Shown: positions 25,102 to 33,917, numbered from the stretch's first letter. The stretch is DNA of 39,714 nt from Bacillota bacterium (GCA_023412855.1 JAEZRJ010000085.1:1-39714), one strand, 5' to 3'. Program-made: numbers and translations. Notes: a model not told the origin generated them from the sequence alone.

Positions 25102-25902
25102 CTATAAGGCCTTTCCCGAAAAAAGAGTTCCTACGCTTGCGCCTTTAATAATATCGTATAAAGCAGCAGGATTTTTTCCGTTTGTGATAACCGTGTCGAT
25201 GCCTTGTGCCGTGGCTAATTTCGCAGCTTGGAGCTTTGTCTTCATACCACCCGTACCGCGGCGCGAACCTGCACCTCCGGCTAAGGACTGTATTTCCTCG
25301 TCAATTTCGGCGATACGCTCTATGAGCTTTGCGTTAGGATAAAGACGGGGGTCACTGTCATAAAAGCCGTCTATGTCGGATAAGATTACGAGCTTCTGGG
25401 CCCTACACAATATGGCGACAATAGCGGAGAGCATATCGTTATCGCCGAAAAGCCGGTCCTCCGATTCGATTTCCGTGTAACTGACAGAATCATTTTCATT
25501 TACGATGGGTATGATGCCCATTTCCAGCAGGGAATCGAAGGTGTTAGTGAGATTCTCTTTCTTCTCCTCAATTTCCATATCCTCAGCATTGAGGAGAATC
25601 TGGGCAATGGTTTTATCATAGTCGTTGAAAAATTTATCATATAGGAACATAATACTGCACTGCCCCACTGCGGCAGCGGCTTGTTTGAGCCGCATGCTGG
25701 TAGGACGTGTTTTCATTTTCAGTTTATTAGTACCTACGGCAATTGCTCCCGAGGATACGAGTATGATTTCATATCCCATGTTCTGGACGTCGGATAGGAC
25801 ACAGGCGAGGCGGTCGAAGGAACGTAAATCGTTTTGACCGATGTCGTTTGTGAGTGTGGAGGTGCCGACTTTTACAACAATTCTATTTTGATATAATCCC
25901 AT
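25102..25902 (-). CDS. proB: Glutamate 5-kinase
   Basis: A 266-residue cytosolic kinase for the first step of proline synthesis (glutamate to glutamyl 5-phosphate). The amino-acid-kinase fold is clear: RIVVKVGTSTLT, ILVSSGAIAVG, NENDSVS, GDNDMLSAIVA and RGTGGMKTKLQAA. It ends after the kinase domain, so it lacks the C-terminal PUA domain of longer ProB proteins; short forms are known. No proA lies beside it. The start has AAGGA 11 nt upstream. It converges on the efflux operon. Confidence 0.95.
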   Translation of the reverse strand: MGLYQNRIVVKVGTSTLTNDIGQNDLRSFDRLACVLSDVQNMGYEIILVSSGAIAVGTNKLKMKTRPTSMRLKQAAAAVGQCSIMFLYDKFFNDYDKTIAQILLNAEDMEIEEKKENLTNTFDSLLEMGIIPIVNENDSVSYTEIESEDRLFGDNDMLSAIVAILCRAQKLVILSDIDGFYDSDPRLYPNAKLIERIAEIDEEIQSLAGGAGSRRGTGGMKTKLQAAKLATAQGIDTVITNGKNPAALYDIIKGASVGTLFSGKAL

Positions 25903-26153
25903 AGGAGGTCCTTCCTTTCGTGTAAATCACTTTTAAACCAATAAAGCGGCATATTCTATTTCTTTCTCTTGAAAACTCCATGGGCATAATGTATCATAAA
26001 TTTATAAATTACAAAAGTGCATATTTGTCATAAATAGCATTACAAAAACAGATGTAAAGATTGGTACACGTAACAAATATATAAAATTAAGTGATTGATG
26101 AGCAACGGTAATTGGGATAACTATATGAACTGTGGCAGAAAGGGTGAATAAAA
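25903..26153. other. proB/LysR divergent intergenic region
   Basis: This AT-rich gap between divergent genes contains AATTTATAAATT (25999-26010), a perfect palindrome of the AT-rich sort LysR proteins can bind, and two TCATAAAT copies (25994-26001, 26028-26035). No promoter with good spacing stands out. Confidence 0.35.
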
Positions 26154-27020
26154 ATGGATATGAATATTCAAAAGTATATGGCTTTTATTTCCACAGTGGA
26201 ATATGGAAGCTTCACAAAGGCCGCAAAGTTGCTGAATTATTCCCAGTCGGGCATCAGCCGTATGATTAATGACTTGGAAAAAGAATGGGGAATATCACTT
26301 CTGGAACGCGGGCGTTCCGGTGTACGGCTGACCTCCGACGGTTTGAAGCTTCTGCCTCATGCAAAGAGTGTATGCGAAGAATATAAGAAGCTGCAAACGC
26401 AGGTGGAGGAGTTGAACGGACTTCAGTCAGGACTCATTCGAATAGGCACATTTTCAAGTGTGGCGACCCACTGGCTTCCTAACATCATAAAGGAATTCCA
26501 AAAGGATTATCCTAACATCGATTATGAACTTCTTCTGGGAGACTATGCCGAGATAGAGAGTTGGATATTAGAAGGGCGCGTAGACTGTGGATTCCTAAGG
26601 TTTCCGACTCTTCCTGAATTAGAAACGATTTTTTTGGAGCAGGATAAGCTTCTTGTGGTTTTGCCTGAAAAGCATTCTCTTGCAGATTGTGAATATTTCC
26701 CTGTCAAAGCGCTGGCAGATTCTCCCTTCCTGCTTCTTGGAAAAGATGAGAACTCCGAGTCTGCGGAAATATTTGAGCGGTGCGGCATTTTCCCTGAGAT
26801 TCATTTTACCACATGGGACGACTATGCCATCATGTCTATGGTGGAAAGTGGTCTGGGCATCAGCATCCTGCCGGAGCTCATCTTGCGCCGTATTCCTTAT
26901 CGTATCGTGGCAAAAGAACTGGAAATACCTGCTTACCGGAAAATAGGAATAGCACTCAAAGATAAAAAGGGCGCATCGCTGGCAGTCAGGAGATTTCTGG
27001 ATTATATTAAATATAGGTAA
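26154..27020 (+). CDS. LysR-family transcriptional regulator
   Basis: A 288-residue regulator. The N-terminal winged helix (GSFTKAAKLLNYSQSGISRMI) and linker helix are followed by the type 2 periplasmic-binding-protein effector fold (IRIGTFSSVATHWLPNII; LLVVLPEKHSLA; GLGISILPELIL). It starts at ATG 26154 after AAAGGGTGA. It lies upstream of nadABC and divergent from proB; either could be a target, but its co-inducer is not readable. The nad promoter has its own palindrome, which need not be its site. Confidence 0.93.
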   Translation: MDMNIQKYMAFISTVEYGSFTKAAKLLNYSQSGISRMINDLEKEWGISLLERGRSGVRLTSDGLKLLPHAKSVCEEYKKLQTQVEELNGLQSGLIRIGTFSSVATHWLPNIIKEFQKDYPNIDYELLLGDYAEIESWILEGRVDCGFLRFPTLPELETIFLEQDKLLVVLPEKHSLADCEYFPVKALADSPFLLLGKDENSESAEIFERCGIFPEIHFTTWDDYAIMSMVESGLGISILPELILRRIPYRIVAKELEIPAYRKIGIALKDKKGASLAVRRFLDYIKYR

Positions 27021-27117
27021 ATCCTCTTTCGTTTCTATATTTTTCATTTACTTCTTCTTTTGATAAAAGCAGTATAGCTTTCGTTATAAGCCAATGTTAA
27101 TCCCCCAATATCATCTT

Positions 27118-27146
27118 ATGATTTCTGCTTCGCGGAGCGAATTTAA
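27118..27146 (+). repeat. Intergenic repeat family B, copy 1
   Basis: A 29-bp segment beginning ATGATTTCTGCTTCGC. It matches the minus strand of 33529-33557 at 27 of 29 positions. Both copies are intergenic. Confidence 0.65.
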
Positions 27147-27164
27147 ATGCCAAATAGTGCTGTC

Positions 27165-27193
27165 TTGTCATATGACATTACATGTGATAAAAT
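27165..27193 (+). promoter_or_regulatory. nadABC promoter with operator-like palindrome
   Basis: TTGTCA (27165-27170), a 17-bp spacer ending in TGA, and TAAAAT (27188-27193) make a strong extended -10 promoter. TGTCATATGACA (27166-27177), a perfect 12-bp palindrome, covers the -35. The preceding TGTCTTGTCA resembles the TGTCTTGACA-like core I recall for NiaR (YrxA), the niacin-responsive repressor of nad genes in Firmicutes. That link is from memory and unproven. Confidence 0.65.
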
Positions 27194-27225
27194 AAGCACC
27201 AGTATAATTCAGAGAGGAACACGAG

Positions 27226-28134
27226 ATGGACACGATTATAAAACGGATAGAGCAGCTGAAAAAGGAAAAGGATGTAGCGATATTAGCGCATTATTACACC
27301 GACAGCCGGATTCAGGACCTTGCAGACTGCGTCGGAGATTCCTATTACCTCAGCAAAACGGCGACAGAGATACCCCAGAAGACCATTTTATTCTGCGGAG
27401 TGACCTTTATGGGCGAGAGTGCCAAGCTGCTAAGTCCCGAGAAGACGATCATTATGCCGGACAGCACTGCGGACTGTCCGATGGCACACATGGCGGATAT
27501 CGATGAGATAAAGAAAGTAAGGGAGGAATATAAGGATGTGGCAGTAGTCTGCTATGTCAATTCCACAGCCGAAATCAAGGCCCATTCCGACGTATGCGTC
27601 ACATCGGCCAATGCACTCAAAGTAGTGAAGAAGCTGCCAAACAAAAACATTTATTTCATACCGGACGCTAATCTGGGCAGATATATCGCGCACATGATTC
27701 CAGAGAAAAATTTCATATTGGGAGACGGGTTCTGCCATGTACATACAAGTATCAAAAAAGAAAATATCCAAAAAGCCAGGGAGCTTTATCCGGAAGCGTT
27801 AATTCTTGCTCACCCGGAGTGCACACAGGATGTACTGGAAATAGCAGATTATATCGGAAGCACCTCGGGAATTATCGATTATGCGGGAAAAAGCGATGCC
27901 CAGGTTTTTATCATATGTACTGAAATGGGAATACTGCATGAACTGGAAGAGAAGAATCCGAATAAAAAATTCTACTCGGTAGGACATAGGCAGTTCTGTC
28001 CGCACATGAAACGCATAACGGTGGAGCAGGTCTTGGAACAGCTTGAGGGCGCGGACAACCTCGTTATATTGGATGAAGAAACGAGGAACAATGCAAACAA
28101 AGCCCTGGAAAAAATGATGGATATGTCGAAGTAA
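27226..28134 (+). CDS. nadA: Quinolinate synthase
   Basis: A 302-residue cytosolic [4Fe-4S] enzyme that condenses iminoaspartate with dihydroxyacetone phosphate to quinolinate. It has the three-fold repeat architecture, and the cluster cysteines are at C84 (DCPMAHM), C170 (GDGFCHVHTS) and C258 (RQFCPHMKRI), spaced as in short NadA proteins. The N-terminal AILAHYYTDSRIQ motif binds substrate. The ATG at 27226 follows GAGAGGAA. It is the first gene of the nadABC operon, 11 nt before nadB. Confidence 0.97.
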   Translation: MDTIIKRIEQLKKEKDVAILAHYYTDSRIQDLADCVGDSYYLSKTATEIPQKTILFCGVTFMGESAKLLSPEKTIIMPDSTADCPMAHMADIDEIKKVREEYKDVAVVCYVNSTAEIKAHSDVCVTSANALKVVKKLPNKNIYFIPDANLGRYIAHMIPEKNFILGDGFCHVHTSIKKENIQKARELYPEALILAHPECTQDVLEIADYIGSTSGIIDYAGKSDAQVFIICTEMGILHELEEKNPNKKFYSVGHRQFCPHMKRITVEQVLEQLEGADNLVILDEETRNNANKALEKMMDMSK

Positions 28135-28145
28135 GGTGGCCGGAA

Positions 28146-29459
28146 ATGAAAACTGGAACAGATATTATTATAGTAGGAACAGGAGTGGCGGGGCTATTTT
28201 GCGCTCTTAATATACCTGAGAACAAGGAAATTCTTATGATTACCAAAAGCTCTCTGAAAATGAGCGACTCCTATTTGGCTCAGGGCGGTATCTGTACGTT
28301 GAAATCGGAAGAGGATTACAACAGTTTTTTTACGGATACGCTAAAAGCCGGACACTTCGAGAACGACCGTGCTGCAGTTCGCCAGATGATAAAGAAGTCG
28401 CCGGAAATTATAGAAGATTTGATTTCCTGCGGGGTCGAATTCGAGCGAAAAGACGGAGTTCTTCTGTATACGAGGGAAGGAGCACATTCTGCCCCGAGAA
28501 TTCTATATCATAAGGACGTGACCGGACGGGAGATTACGGAAAAGCTTCTGGCGCAGGTCGGAAAGAAAAAAAATATTACGATTATGGAATATACCGAAAT
28601 GATGGATTTGGTATCTGATAAAAATCGTTGTCTCGGTATCATCGTCCGCACGAAGGATGGCGGCATCATGCGGCTTTCCTCCGATTATACAATACTGGCT
28701 ACCGGAGGCATCGGAGGCTTATATGAAGCTTCCACAAATTACCCCCATTTGACAGGAGATTCGCTGGCGGTAGCGTTAGAGCACAAAGTTGCGCTGAAGA
28801 ACATTAATTATATACAAATCCATCCCACAGTGCTTTATACTGAAAAACCGGGAAGGCGTTTCTTGATTTCGGAATCGGTAAGGGGAGAGGGTGCCTATTT
28901 ACTGAACGCAAGTAAGAAGCGTTTCGTGGATGAGCTTTTGCCTAGGGATTTGCTGACACAGAAAATACTCCGTCAGATGAAAAAGGATAGGAGCTGTCAT
29001 GTCTGGTTGTCTGTGGCGCATTTGGGCAGCAAGGCTATTAAAGATAGATTTCCTAACATTTATGCCCGCTGCATGGAGGAAGGAATTGATATTACCAAGG
29101 ACAGCATTCCAGTCACTCCTGCCCAGCACTATTTTATGGGAGGAATTGCCGTGGACCTTGAAAGCAGAACATCCATGGAGCATTTGTATGCTGTGGGCGA
29201 GACGAGCTGCAGCGGCGTACACGGAGCGAACCGCCTTGCCAGTAACTCTCTGTTAGAAAGTCTTGTCTTCGCAAAGGAGGCAGCGAAACATATTTCCGCT
29301 ACATTCCAAAGTCTGAACAGTCCCATGGAAGCGATGGATCTTACGGTGTATGCCGATTATGAGCAATTTAAGAAAAAAAGTACAAGAATGGTTTTAACGG
29401 AGATAGAAAGGGTGAATAAAAATGAACAACGAAATCACATTCAAATTAAATGCGGATAA
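28146..29459 (+). CDS. nadB: L-aspartate oxidase
   Basis: A 437-residue FAD enzyme that oxidises L-aspartate to iminoaspartate for NadA. Visible are IIVGTGVAGLFCAL (FAD loop), the flavin-loop region SYLAQGGICTL, HPTVLYTEKPGRRFLISESVRGEG split by a few residues, TPAQHYFMGGI and the FAD C-terminal GVHGANRLASNSLLES. It is about 100 residues shorter than E. coli NadB, lacking most of the C-terminal helical domain, and the frame is intact. In an anaerobe fumarate is the likely electron acceptor. Its last 38 bases overlap nadC. Confidence 0.95.
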   Translation: MKTGTDIIIVGTGVAGLFCALNIPENKEILMITKSSLKMSDSYLAQGGICTLKSEEDYNSFFTDTLKAGHFENDRAAVRQMIKKSPEIIEDLISCGVEFERKDGVLLYTREGAHSAPRILYHKDVTGREITEKLLAQVGKKKNITIMEYTEMMDLVSDKNRCLGIIVRTKDGGIMRLSSDYTILATGGIGGLYEASTNYPHLTGDSLAVALEHKVALKNINYIQIHPTVLYTEKPGRRFLISESVRGEGAYLLNASKKRFVDELLPRDLLTQKILRQMKKDRSCHVWLSVAHLGSKAIKDRFPNIYARCMEEGIDITKDSIPVTPAQHYFMGGIAVDLESRTSMEHLYAVGETSCSGVHGANRLASNSLLESLVFAKEAAKHISATFQSLNSPMEAMDLTVYADYEQFKKKSTRMVLTEIERVNKNEQRNHIQIKCG

Positions 29460-30282
29460 CCTTATACTACAGGCCCTGCGCGAGGACATATCCAGCGAGG
29501 ATGTATCGACCAATTCGGTAATTCGGGAGAAGAAAGAGGGGAAGGTCCAGCTTCTATGCAAGCAGGACGGTGTCATAGCCGGGATGGACGTTTTTTTTCG
29601 GGTATTCGAACTGCTGGATCCTTCCGCCAGATTAGAGTCATATGTGAAGGATGGAGACCGGGTAAAAAAAGGAGATTTACTCGCTGTCGTATACGCTGAT
29701 GTGAGTGCACTTCTTTCCGGAGAGCGAACGGCACTTAATTATCTGCAGCGCATGAGCGGAATTGCCACATATACACGTTCCGTAACAGATATGCTAAGCG
29801 GGAGCAAGACCAAGCTGCTGGACACGAGAAAAACCACGCCTAACATGAGAATATTTGAAAAATACGCGGTCAAGGCAGGCGGCGGATATAACCACCGCTT
29901 TAATCTTTCTGACGGCATTTTGCTGAAGGACAATCATATAGCGGCGGCCGGAGGAGTGAAAAAGGCGATAGAAATGGCAAGAGAGTACGCTCCCTTCGTG
30001 CGAAAAATAGAAATAGAGGCGGAGAATCTGGAAATGGTAGGGGAAGCGCTGGAAGCCGGAGCCGATATTATTATGCTGGATAATATGAGCCCGGAAATGA
30101 TGAAGCAGGCCGTAAAAATAATTGACGGCAGAGCTGAAACGGAATGTTCGGGAAATGTGACGGCGCAGCGCATCAGCGAACTGACTCAAATTGGTGTCGA
30201 CTACATATCCTGCGGGGCATTGACTCATTCGGCTCCGATTTTGGATATTTCATTAAAAAATCTTACAGTAATAAGCAAGTAA
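29422..30282 (+). CDS. nadC: Nicotinate-nucleotide diphosphorylase (carboxylating)
   Basis: A 286-residue cytosolic enzyme that converts quinolinate and PRPP to nicotinate mononucleotide and CO2. Signatures are ERTALNYLQRMSGIAT, DTRKTTPNMR, KAGGGYNHRFNLSDGILLKDN and IEIEAENLE with IIMLDNMSP. The start at 29422 lies inside nadB with AAAGGGTGA as ribosome site. It completes the de novo NAD branch in one operon, closed by a terminator. Confidence 0.97.
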   Translation: MNNEITFKLNADNLILQALREDISSEDVSTNSVIREKKEGKVQLLCKQDGVIAGMDVFFRVFELLDPSARLESYVKDGDRVKKGDLLAVVYADVSALLSGERTALNYLQRMSGIATYTRSVTDMLSGSKTKLLDTRKTTPNMRIFEKYAVKAGGGYNHRFNLSDGILLKDNHIAAAGGVKKAIEMAREYAPFVRKIEIEAENLEMVGEALEAGADIIMLDNMSPEMMKQAVKIIDGRAETECSGNVTAQRISELTQIGVDYISCGALTHSAPILDISLKNLTVISK

Positions 30283-30303
30283 AATTAATTGTCTATTTTA
30301 TAG

Positions 30304-30357
30304 AGAGGGTGTCCCAAAACTATGAATTTTTAGATTTATAGGAAGGGGCATCCTCTT
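30304..30357 (+). terminator. Terminator after nadABC
   Basis: AGAGGGTGTCCC (from 30304) pairs with GGGCATCCTCT (ending 30356) with one bulge and one G-T pair, followed by TTAATAT. The loop is long and AT-rich. GGGTGTCCCAAAA also resembles some insertion-sequence ends, so a small mobile remnant is an alternative. Confidence 0.55.
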
Positions 30358-30430
30358 TAATATAAAGCGAATATCCGGGCAAACAAATCATATATTTTAA
30401 AATGAATAGATGTATAACGGTGGCCTTATA

Positions 30431-31003
30431 ATGTTGTATGAAACAGTAAATGGAATCGATGATTTAATAAACGATTATTCCATGCCTCATTTTTTAGATA
30501 CCTTCATGGCTTTTGTAGAAGCGGTTATCCCTTGGACTCCGAAACTGGCGGCGGAATATGGCGAAATACAATATCCCGGAGCGATTGACGCGCTCACTTA
30601 TGAATATCTGATTTTATCCCTTCATGAGCTGGGAGGTGTGGCTTTGTTGAAATCCACGGTAGCGACCCTCGATATGGCGGCAAGGGAGTTATTGATTCGT
30701 GGGGGAAATGAATTCTCACTGGATATTATGGGAGGAAAAGCGATAAACTTTGCGGCTCTGGTGCCCAGCGATAGGCTGGCAGCGCTGAATATCTTAAAGC
30801 AGCAGGAAATCGCTTCTTATAACAGCCCGATGTTCACGGATAAATATGTGGTCGATATGCTGCTGAAAATGACGATGATGGGTTATTATTCGGAGTGGTT
30901 TGGGTATGGTTCCACACGTTTGGATGAGCCGAATCAGAGAGTGTATGAATTCATGCCCATCGGATGGCAGCAGGTATCCTATCCAGGTCCTGACAGAGAT
31001 TAA
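30431..31003 (+). CDS. Hypothetical protein, probable small partner of the GMC dehydrogenase
   Basis: A 190-residue mostly helical protein that I do not recognise. It begins MLYETVNGIDDL, has PWTPKLAAEYGEIQYPGAID and ends in an aromatic-rich segment (EWFGYGSTRLDEPNQRVYEF). No signal peptide or cysteines. ATG 30431, after GGTGG, is preferred to the upstream ATG at 30410, which lacks a ribosome site. It lies 37 nt before a GMC flavoprotein. Small helical subunits precede GMC large subunits in gluconate, sorbitol and glucose dehydrogenase complexes, so a partner role is likely by position, not by sequence. Confidence 0.7.
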   Translation: MLYETVNGIDDLINDYSMPHFLDTFMAFVEAVIPWTPKLAAEYGEIQYPGAIDALTYEYLILSLHELGGVALLKSTVATLDMAARELLIRGGNEFSLDIMGGKAINFAALVPSDRLAALNILKQQEIASYNSPMFTDKYVVDMLLKMTMMGYYSEWFGYGSTRLDEPNQRVYEFMPIGWQQVSYPGPDRD

Positions 31004-31040
31004 TATTTTATAGAAAGGATAATAAATTCCGGTGTAAAGT

Positions 31041-32744
31041 ATGGAGTATGATGTGGGTGTTATTGTAATTGGTGCGGGAGGAGGAGGCGCTGTAGCGGCG
31101 AAGGAACTGGGGGAGAAGGGAGTCAAGGTTCTGGTTCTGGAAGCTGGTCCATGGTATGGAAATGAGAAATGGCCTAAGCCCAATGCGGAGCCCGGAGCAG
31201 AGAGCAGCTCTTCCATAGAAGACTTAAATCTTCCGCTATTGAAGGAAAGTTTTACCGACTTGGAAAACGATATGAACGATACGATAAGCGGCAAATTCCG
31301 TTGGGGGCCTGCCGACAGGAATAGAGGGCCATGGCCCAGAAATGTCGCAAATGGCGGAAGTGTATGGCAAAGCGCAGGAGTAGGGGGAACCACGCTGGTT
31401 TATACAGCAAATTGCCCGCGGGCGTATCCGGCTTCAGTAAACAATATTTGGCCCATATCTTACAACGAGCTGGTTCCTTATTACGAAAAGGTAGAAGCGG
31501 CGCTTCCGGTAATCGACAGCAGGCCCACCGCAAAGGAGGATTTGTTTTACTATGGGGCGAGGCAGGCGAACTGGAAGGAACTGACGGGTCAGAATATTAC
31601 GCAGCCGGGCTACCGGCCGCAGCCCAATGCGATCCTGCTTCACGGCGAAGAGGCCAACATACCGGACTACGATAAGGAAAGGGACGGTGATTATGGATGT
31701 ACGTTCAGAGGACACTGTGTGAACGGCTGTCATATAGGGCCGAAGGTGCAGGCGGTAGCGAAAAGATCCACCTTTGCAAGCTATATCCCGTGGGCTCTTT
31801 ATTCCGGAAATGTACAGGTCAGGCCCAATGCTTTCGTAACGCAGATTTTGACAGAGGAGGACAGTGAGAAGGTACGGCACGCAGTAGGGGTAATATATAA
31901 AGACGCCTGGACAGGAGAGGTGTTCGAACAGCGGGCGGATGTGGTAGTCATGGCGGGAGGTGCCATTGAAACACCGCGTCTTTGGCTGAATTCCGGACTT
32001 CCCCATAATCCATGGGTCGGAAGAGGTCTGGTGAACCACTGGATGGACAGCGTTACGGGAATTTTCGATGAAGAAGTGTTGATGGAAGTATTGGGAAATC
32101 CTGATATCAGTCCTTTCGTAGGGCAGAATGGGGCTGCGAGATTTGATTATCCGGGCCTTGGCGTGATACAGACCATGGGATTCAGCCCGGGCTTGTATTC
32201 CTCTAGCTTCTACGGCATGAGCGACAAGGGGTTTGCGCAATGGAATAAGGTGGGCCCCGGTGAACTTTGGAATATGGAAGGGGCAGTAGCCGGTGCCCAG
32301 TTAAAGGAAATGATGATGGACTACAAGAGAACATTGAGCCTGCTCGTATTTACGGACGATGAAGTGAGCCAAAGAAACGGTGTGAGCCTGGACTACAAAG
32401 TCAGGGATGCTCACGGCTTTATACCGAAAATAGTATATTATCCAAACGACAAGGATAGGATAAAACGCGACAGGCTTGCCACTATAGCGGCGGATATTCT
32501 GAAAAAAGCCGGTGCAAGGACGATTCTTCGTTCCAACTGGCCGGCTAATTTATACATACATATTCAGTCTACCATGCGTGTGGGAGTCGTCACGGATACC
32601 GATTGTGAAGCGAAGCAGGTAAAACGGCTGTTCATAGCCGATAACAGCGTGCTCTTTAATTCTCTGGGGGGGCCCAACCCGACTCTCACTACGCAGGCTA
32701 TGGCAGTAAGGACCTCTGAAAAGATAAAAGATAAATACTTTTAA
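31041..32744 (+). CDS. GMC-family FAD oxidoreductase
   Basis: A 567-residue flavoprotein. The N-terminal GAGGGGAVAAKELGEKG binds FAD, and the C-terminal GMC domain carries FIADNSVLFNSLGGPNP and TLTTQAMAVR. It resembles gluconate/fructose/glucose dehydrogenase large subunits that oxidise a sugar or polyol and pass electrons on. C220, C226 and C230 form C-x5-C-x3-C (CTFRGHCVNGC), near the place where bacterial FAD-glucose dehydrogenases bind a [3Fe-4S] cluster. No Tat or Sec signal is seen on either subunit, so it is probably cytosolic. The ribosome site is weak, suggesting coupling to the upstream gene. Confidence 0.9.
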   Translation: MEYDVGVIVIGAGGGGAVAAKELGEKGVKVLVLEAGPWYGNEKWPKPNAEPGAESSSSIEDLNLPLLKESFTDLENDMNDTISGKFRWGPADRNRGPWPRNVANGGSVWQSAGVGGTTLVYTANCPRAYPASVNNIWPISYNELVPYYEKVEAALPVIDSRPTAKEDLFYYGARQANWKELTGQNITQPGYRPQPNAILLHGEEANIPDYDKERDGDYGCTFRGHCVNGCHIGPKVQAVAKRSTFASYIPWALYSGNVQVRPNAFVTQILTEEDSEKVRHAVGVIYKDAWTGEVFEQRADVVVMAGGAIETPRLWLNSGLPHNPWVGRGLVNHWMDSVTGIFDEEVLMEVLGNPDISPFVGQNGAARFDYPGLGVIQTMGFSPGLYSSSFYGMSDKGFAQWNKVGPGELWNMEGAVAGAQLKEMMMDYKRTLSLLVFTDDEVSQRNGVSLDYKVRDAHGFIPKIVYYPNDKDRIKRDRLATIAADILKKAGARTILRSNWPANLYIHIQSTMRVGVVTDTDCEAKQVKRLFIADNSVLFNSLGGPNPTLTTQAMAVRTSEKIKDKYF

Positions 32745-32792
32745 TAAGCGGGCTGCGCACTAAATTATTTAGTGTCGCAGCCTGCGCTTATA
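32744..32792. terminator. Bidirectional hairpin between convergent genes
   Basis: TAAGCGGGCTGCG-CACTAAA pairs with TTTAGTG-T-CGCAGCCTGCGCTTA almost perfectly, a stem of about 20 bp around TTA. T-tracts are poor, but the stem lies exactly between two convergent stop codons. Confidence 0.75.
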
Positions 32793-32794
32793 AA

Positions 32795-33394
32795 TTACAG
32801 AAGCTGAACGCGAAAAGCTGTGGTCTGAGGTGGTATGCTGGGAGTCTGGAAGTTAGCATGCTCCACTCTTACCATTTGCCCGGGCCGAATGGAACCCAGG
32901 CGGATTGGCCGGCCGCGCTGGTCGAGAATTACAGTTGCGTTGGAGATGACAAATCGCATCTGATGTGCCGGATTAGTGGGGTTGCCGGTGATGAGAAAGT
33001 TGTTATTTACATCTACCCTGACTACTCGGTCGGTAGTGACGCTGGTGGAAGTTTCGTTCTGCCGTATAACAATGCGGAATGCGTTGGACTGAGGGGGAAT
33101 ACTTCTCGTCATAGCAGCCGAGAATTCGGCATCTATAAACATCCCTTTCCTGATGTCGCAAAGGCAGGCGCGTTCGCCGAACTGATTTATAATAATGGTA
33201 TCCCGTCCTACATTTAACCGGAGGAGCTCGATATGAATCAGATTGTTGCCTCCCCGCACTGCATGGGAAATCACTATAAAGCCAGATGTTCTGTTATTGG
33301 TAACTACTTCTTCAACCAGGGCATTTTGCACGCGCATAACGTTGCCGTGCTGGGTAATGGTGCCTCTGCTGTCTGCTGCACTTGTATTGTTCAT
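32795..33394 (-). CDS. Hypothetical protein with two tandem repeats
   Basis: A 199-residue soluble protein I do not recognise. Two units of about 95 residues are related: ADRGTITQ-type beta strands, then NQFGERACLCDIRKGMFID with RSIPPQSNAFRIVI in unit 1, and DQRGRPIRLGSIRPGQMVRV with PSIPPQTTAFRVQL in unit 2. The pattern suggests two small beta-barrel domains. There is no signal peptide. The start at 33394 follows AGAGG; an in-frame ATG 21 codons upstream lacks a ribosome site. It is monocistronic, facing the GMC operon. Function unknown. Confidence 0.7.
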   Translation of the reverse strand: MNNTSAADSRGTITQHGNVMRVQNALVEEVVTNNRTSGFIVISHAVRGGNNLIHIELLRLNVGRDTIIINQFGERACLCDIRKGMFIDAEFSAAMTRSIPPQSNAFRIVIRQNETSTSVTTDRVVRVDVNNNFLITGNPTNPAHQMRFVISNATVILDQRGRPIRLGSIRPGQMVRVEHANFQTPSIPPQTTAFRVQLL

Positions 33395-33475
33395 ATAAAC
33401 CTCTGGATTGTATGTTTTTCTAGTTATATTATATGCCTGTGTTCTGAAAGGTGCCACCTGGGAGGGAAATGTTAT

Positions 33476-33498
33476 TGTTCACTCCGTTCACAGTAACG
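33476..33498. repeat. Intergenic repeat family C, copy 1
   Basis: A 23-bp segment (TGTTCACTCCGTTC then ACAGTAACG) that matches 35808-35830 at 22 of 23 positions. Confidence 0.6.
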
Positions 33499-33499
33499 C

Positions 33500-33557
33500 A
33501 TGATTTCTGCAATGCAAAAATTTTGTATTTAAGTTCGCTCTGCGAAGCAGAAATCAT
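33500..33557. repeat. Hairpin containing repeat family B, copy 2
   Basis: ATGATTTCTGC (33500-33510) and GCAGAAATCAT (33547-33557) are perfect 11-bp inverted arms. The right half (33529-33557) is the inverted counterpart of 27118-27146. It looks like a REP-type palindromic unit. Confidence 0.65.
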
Positions 33558-33658
33558 CTCTTGCATCACGTTCTTACGCAGCTTAACAGCAAGTGTTAAG
33601 CTGCTGTATGAACAGTAACCACAGAAATTCCGGTGTTTTTAGAATTTTTAATAATTTA

Positions 33659-33687
33659 TTGACAAACCGAAAACGATTGCATATAAT
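33659..33687 (+). promoter_or_regulatory. leuA operon promoter (full consensus)
   Basis: TTGACA (33659-33664), an exact 17-bp spacer and TATAAT (33682-33687): both hexamers are perfect. The start point is expected near 33694, about 515 nt before leuA. Control must therefore lie in the leader. Confidence 0.9.
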
Positions 33688-33917
33688 ACAAATTAATATA
33701 AAGAAAAAGACTTTGAAAAGGAATAGTAGCTGTTTGATAATTTTCAGAGACCTGTTGGACGGTGCGAAGCAGGAGTTGGAAAATGGTGAACTCGCCTTTG
33801 AGTTGCCTTCTGAAATTAAGTAGGTCGTGCCGGATGCCCACCGTTACAGGGGATAGATATTAGTCTTATTGTACTTGTATTGAAATTGGCCGGAATAGAG
33901 TGGTTCGCAGATAATAT

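Noticed and set aside
33593..33823. 76-codon frame between the leuA promoter and the first T-box module
   Set aside because: It lies within the T-box leader; its apparent protein-like end is the conserved Stem I RNA sequence read as codons. No ribosome site.
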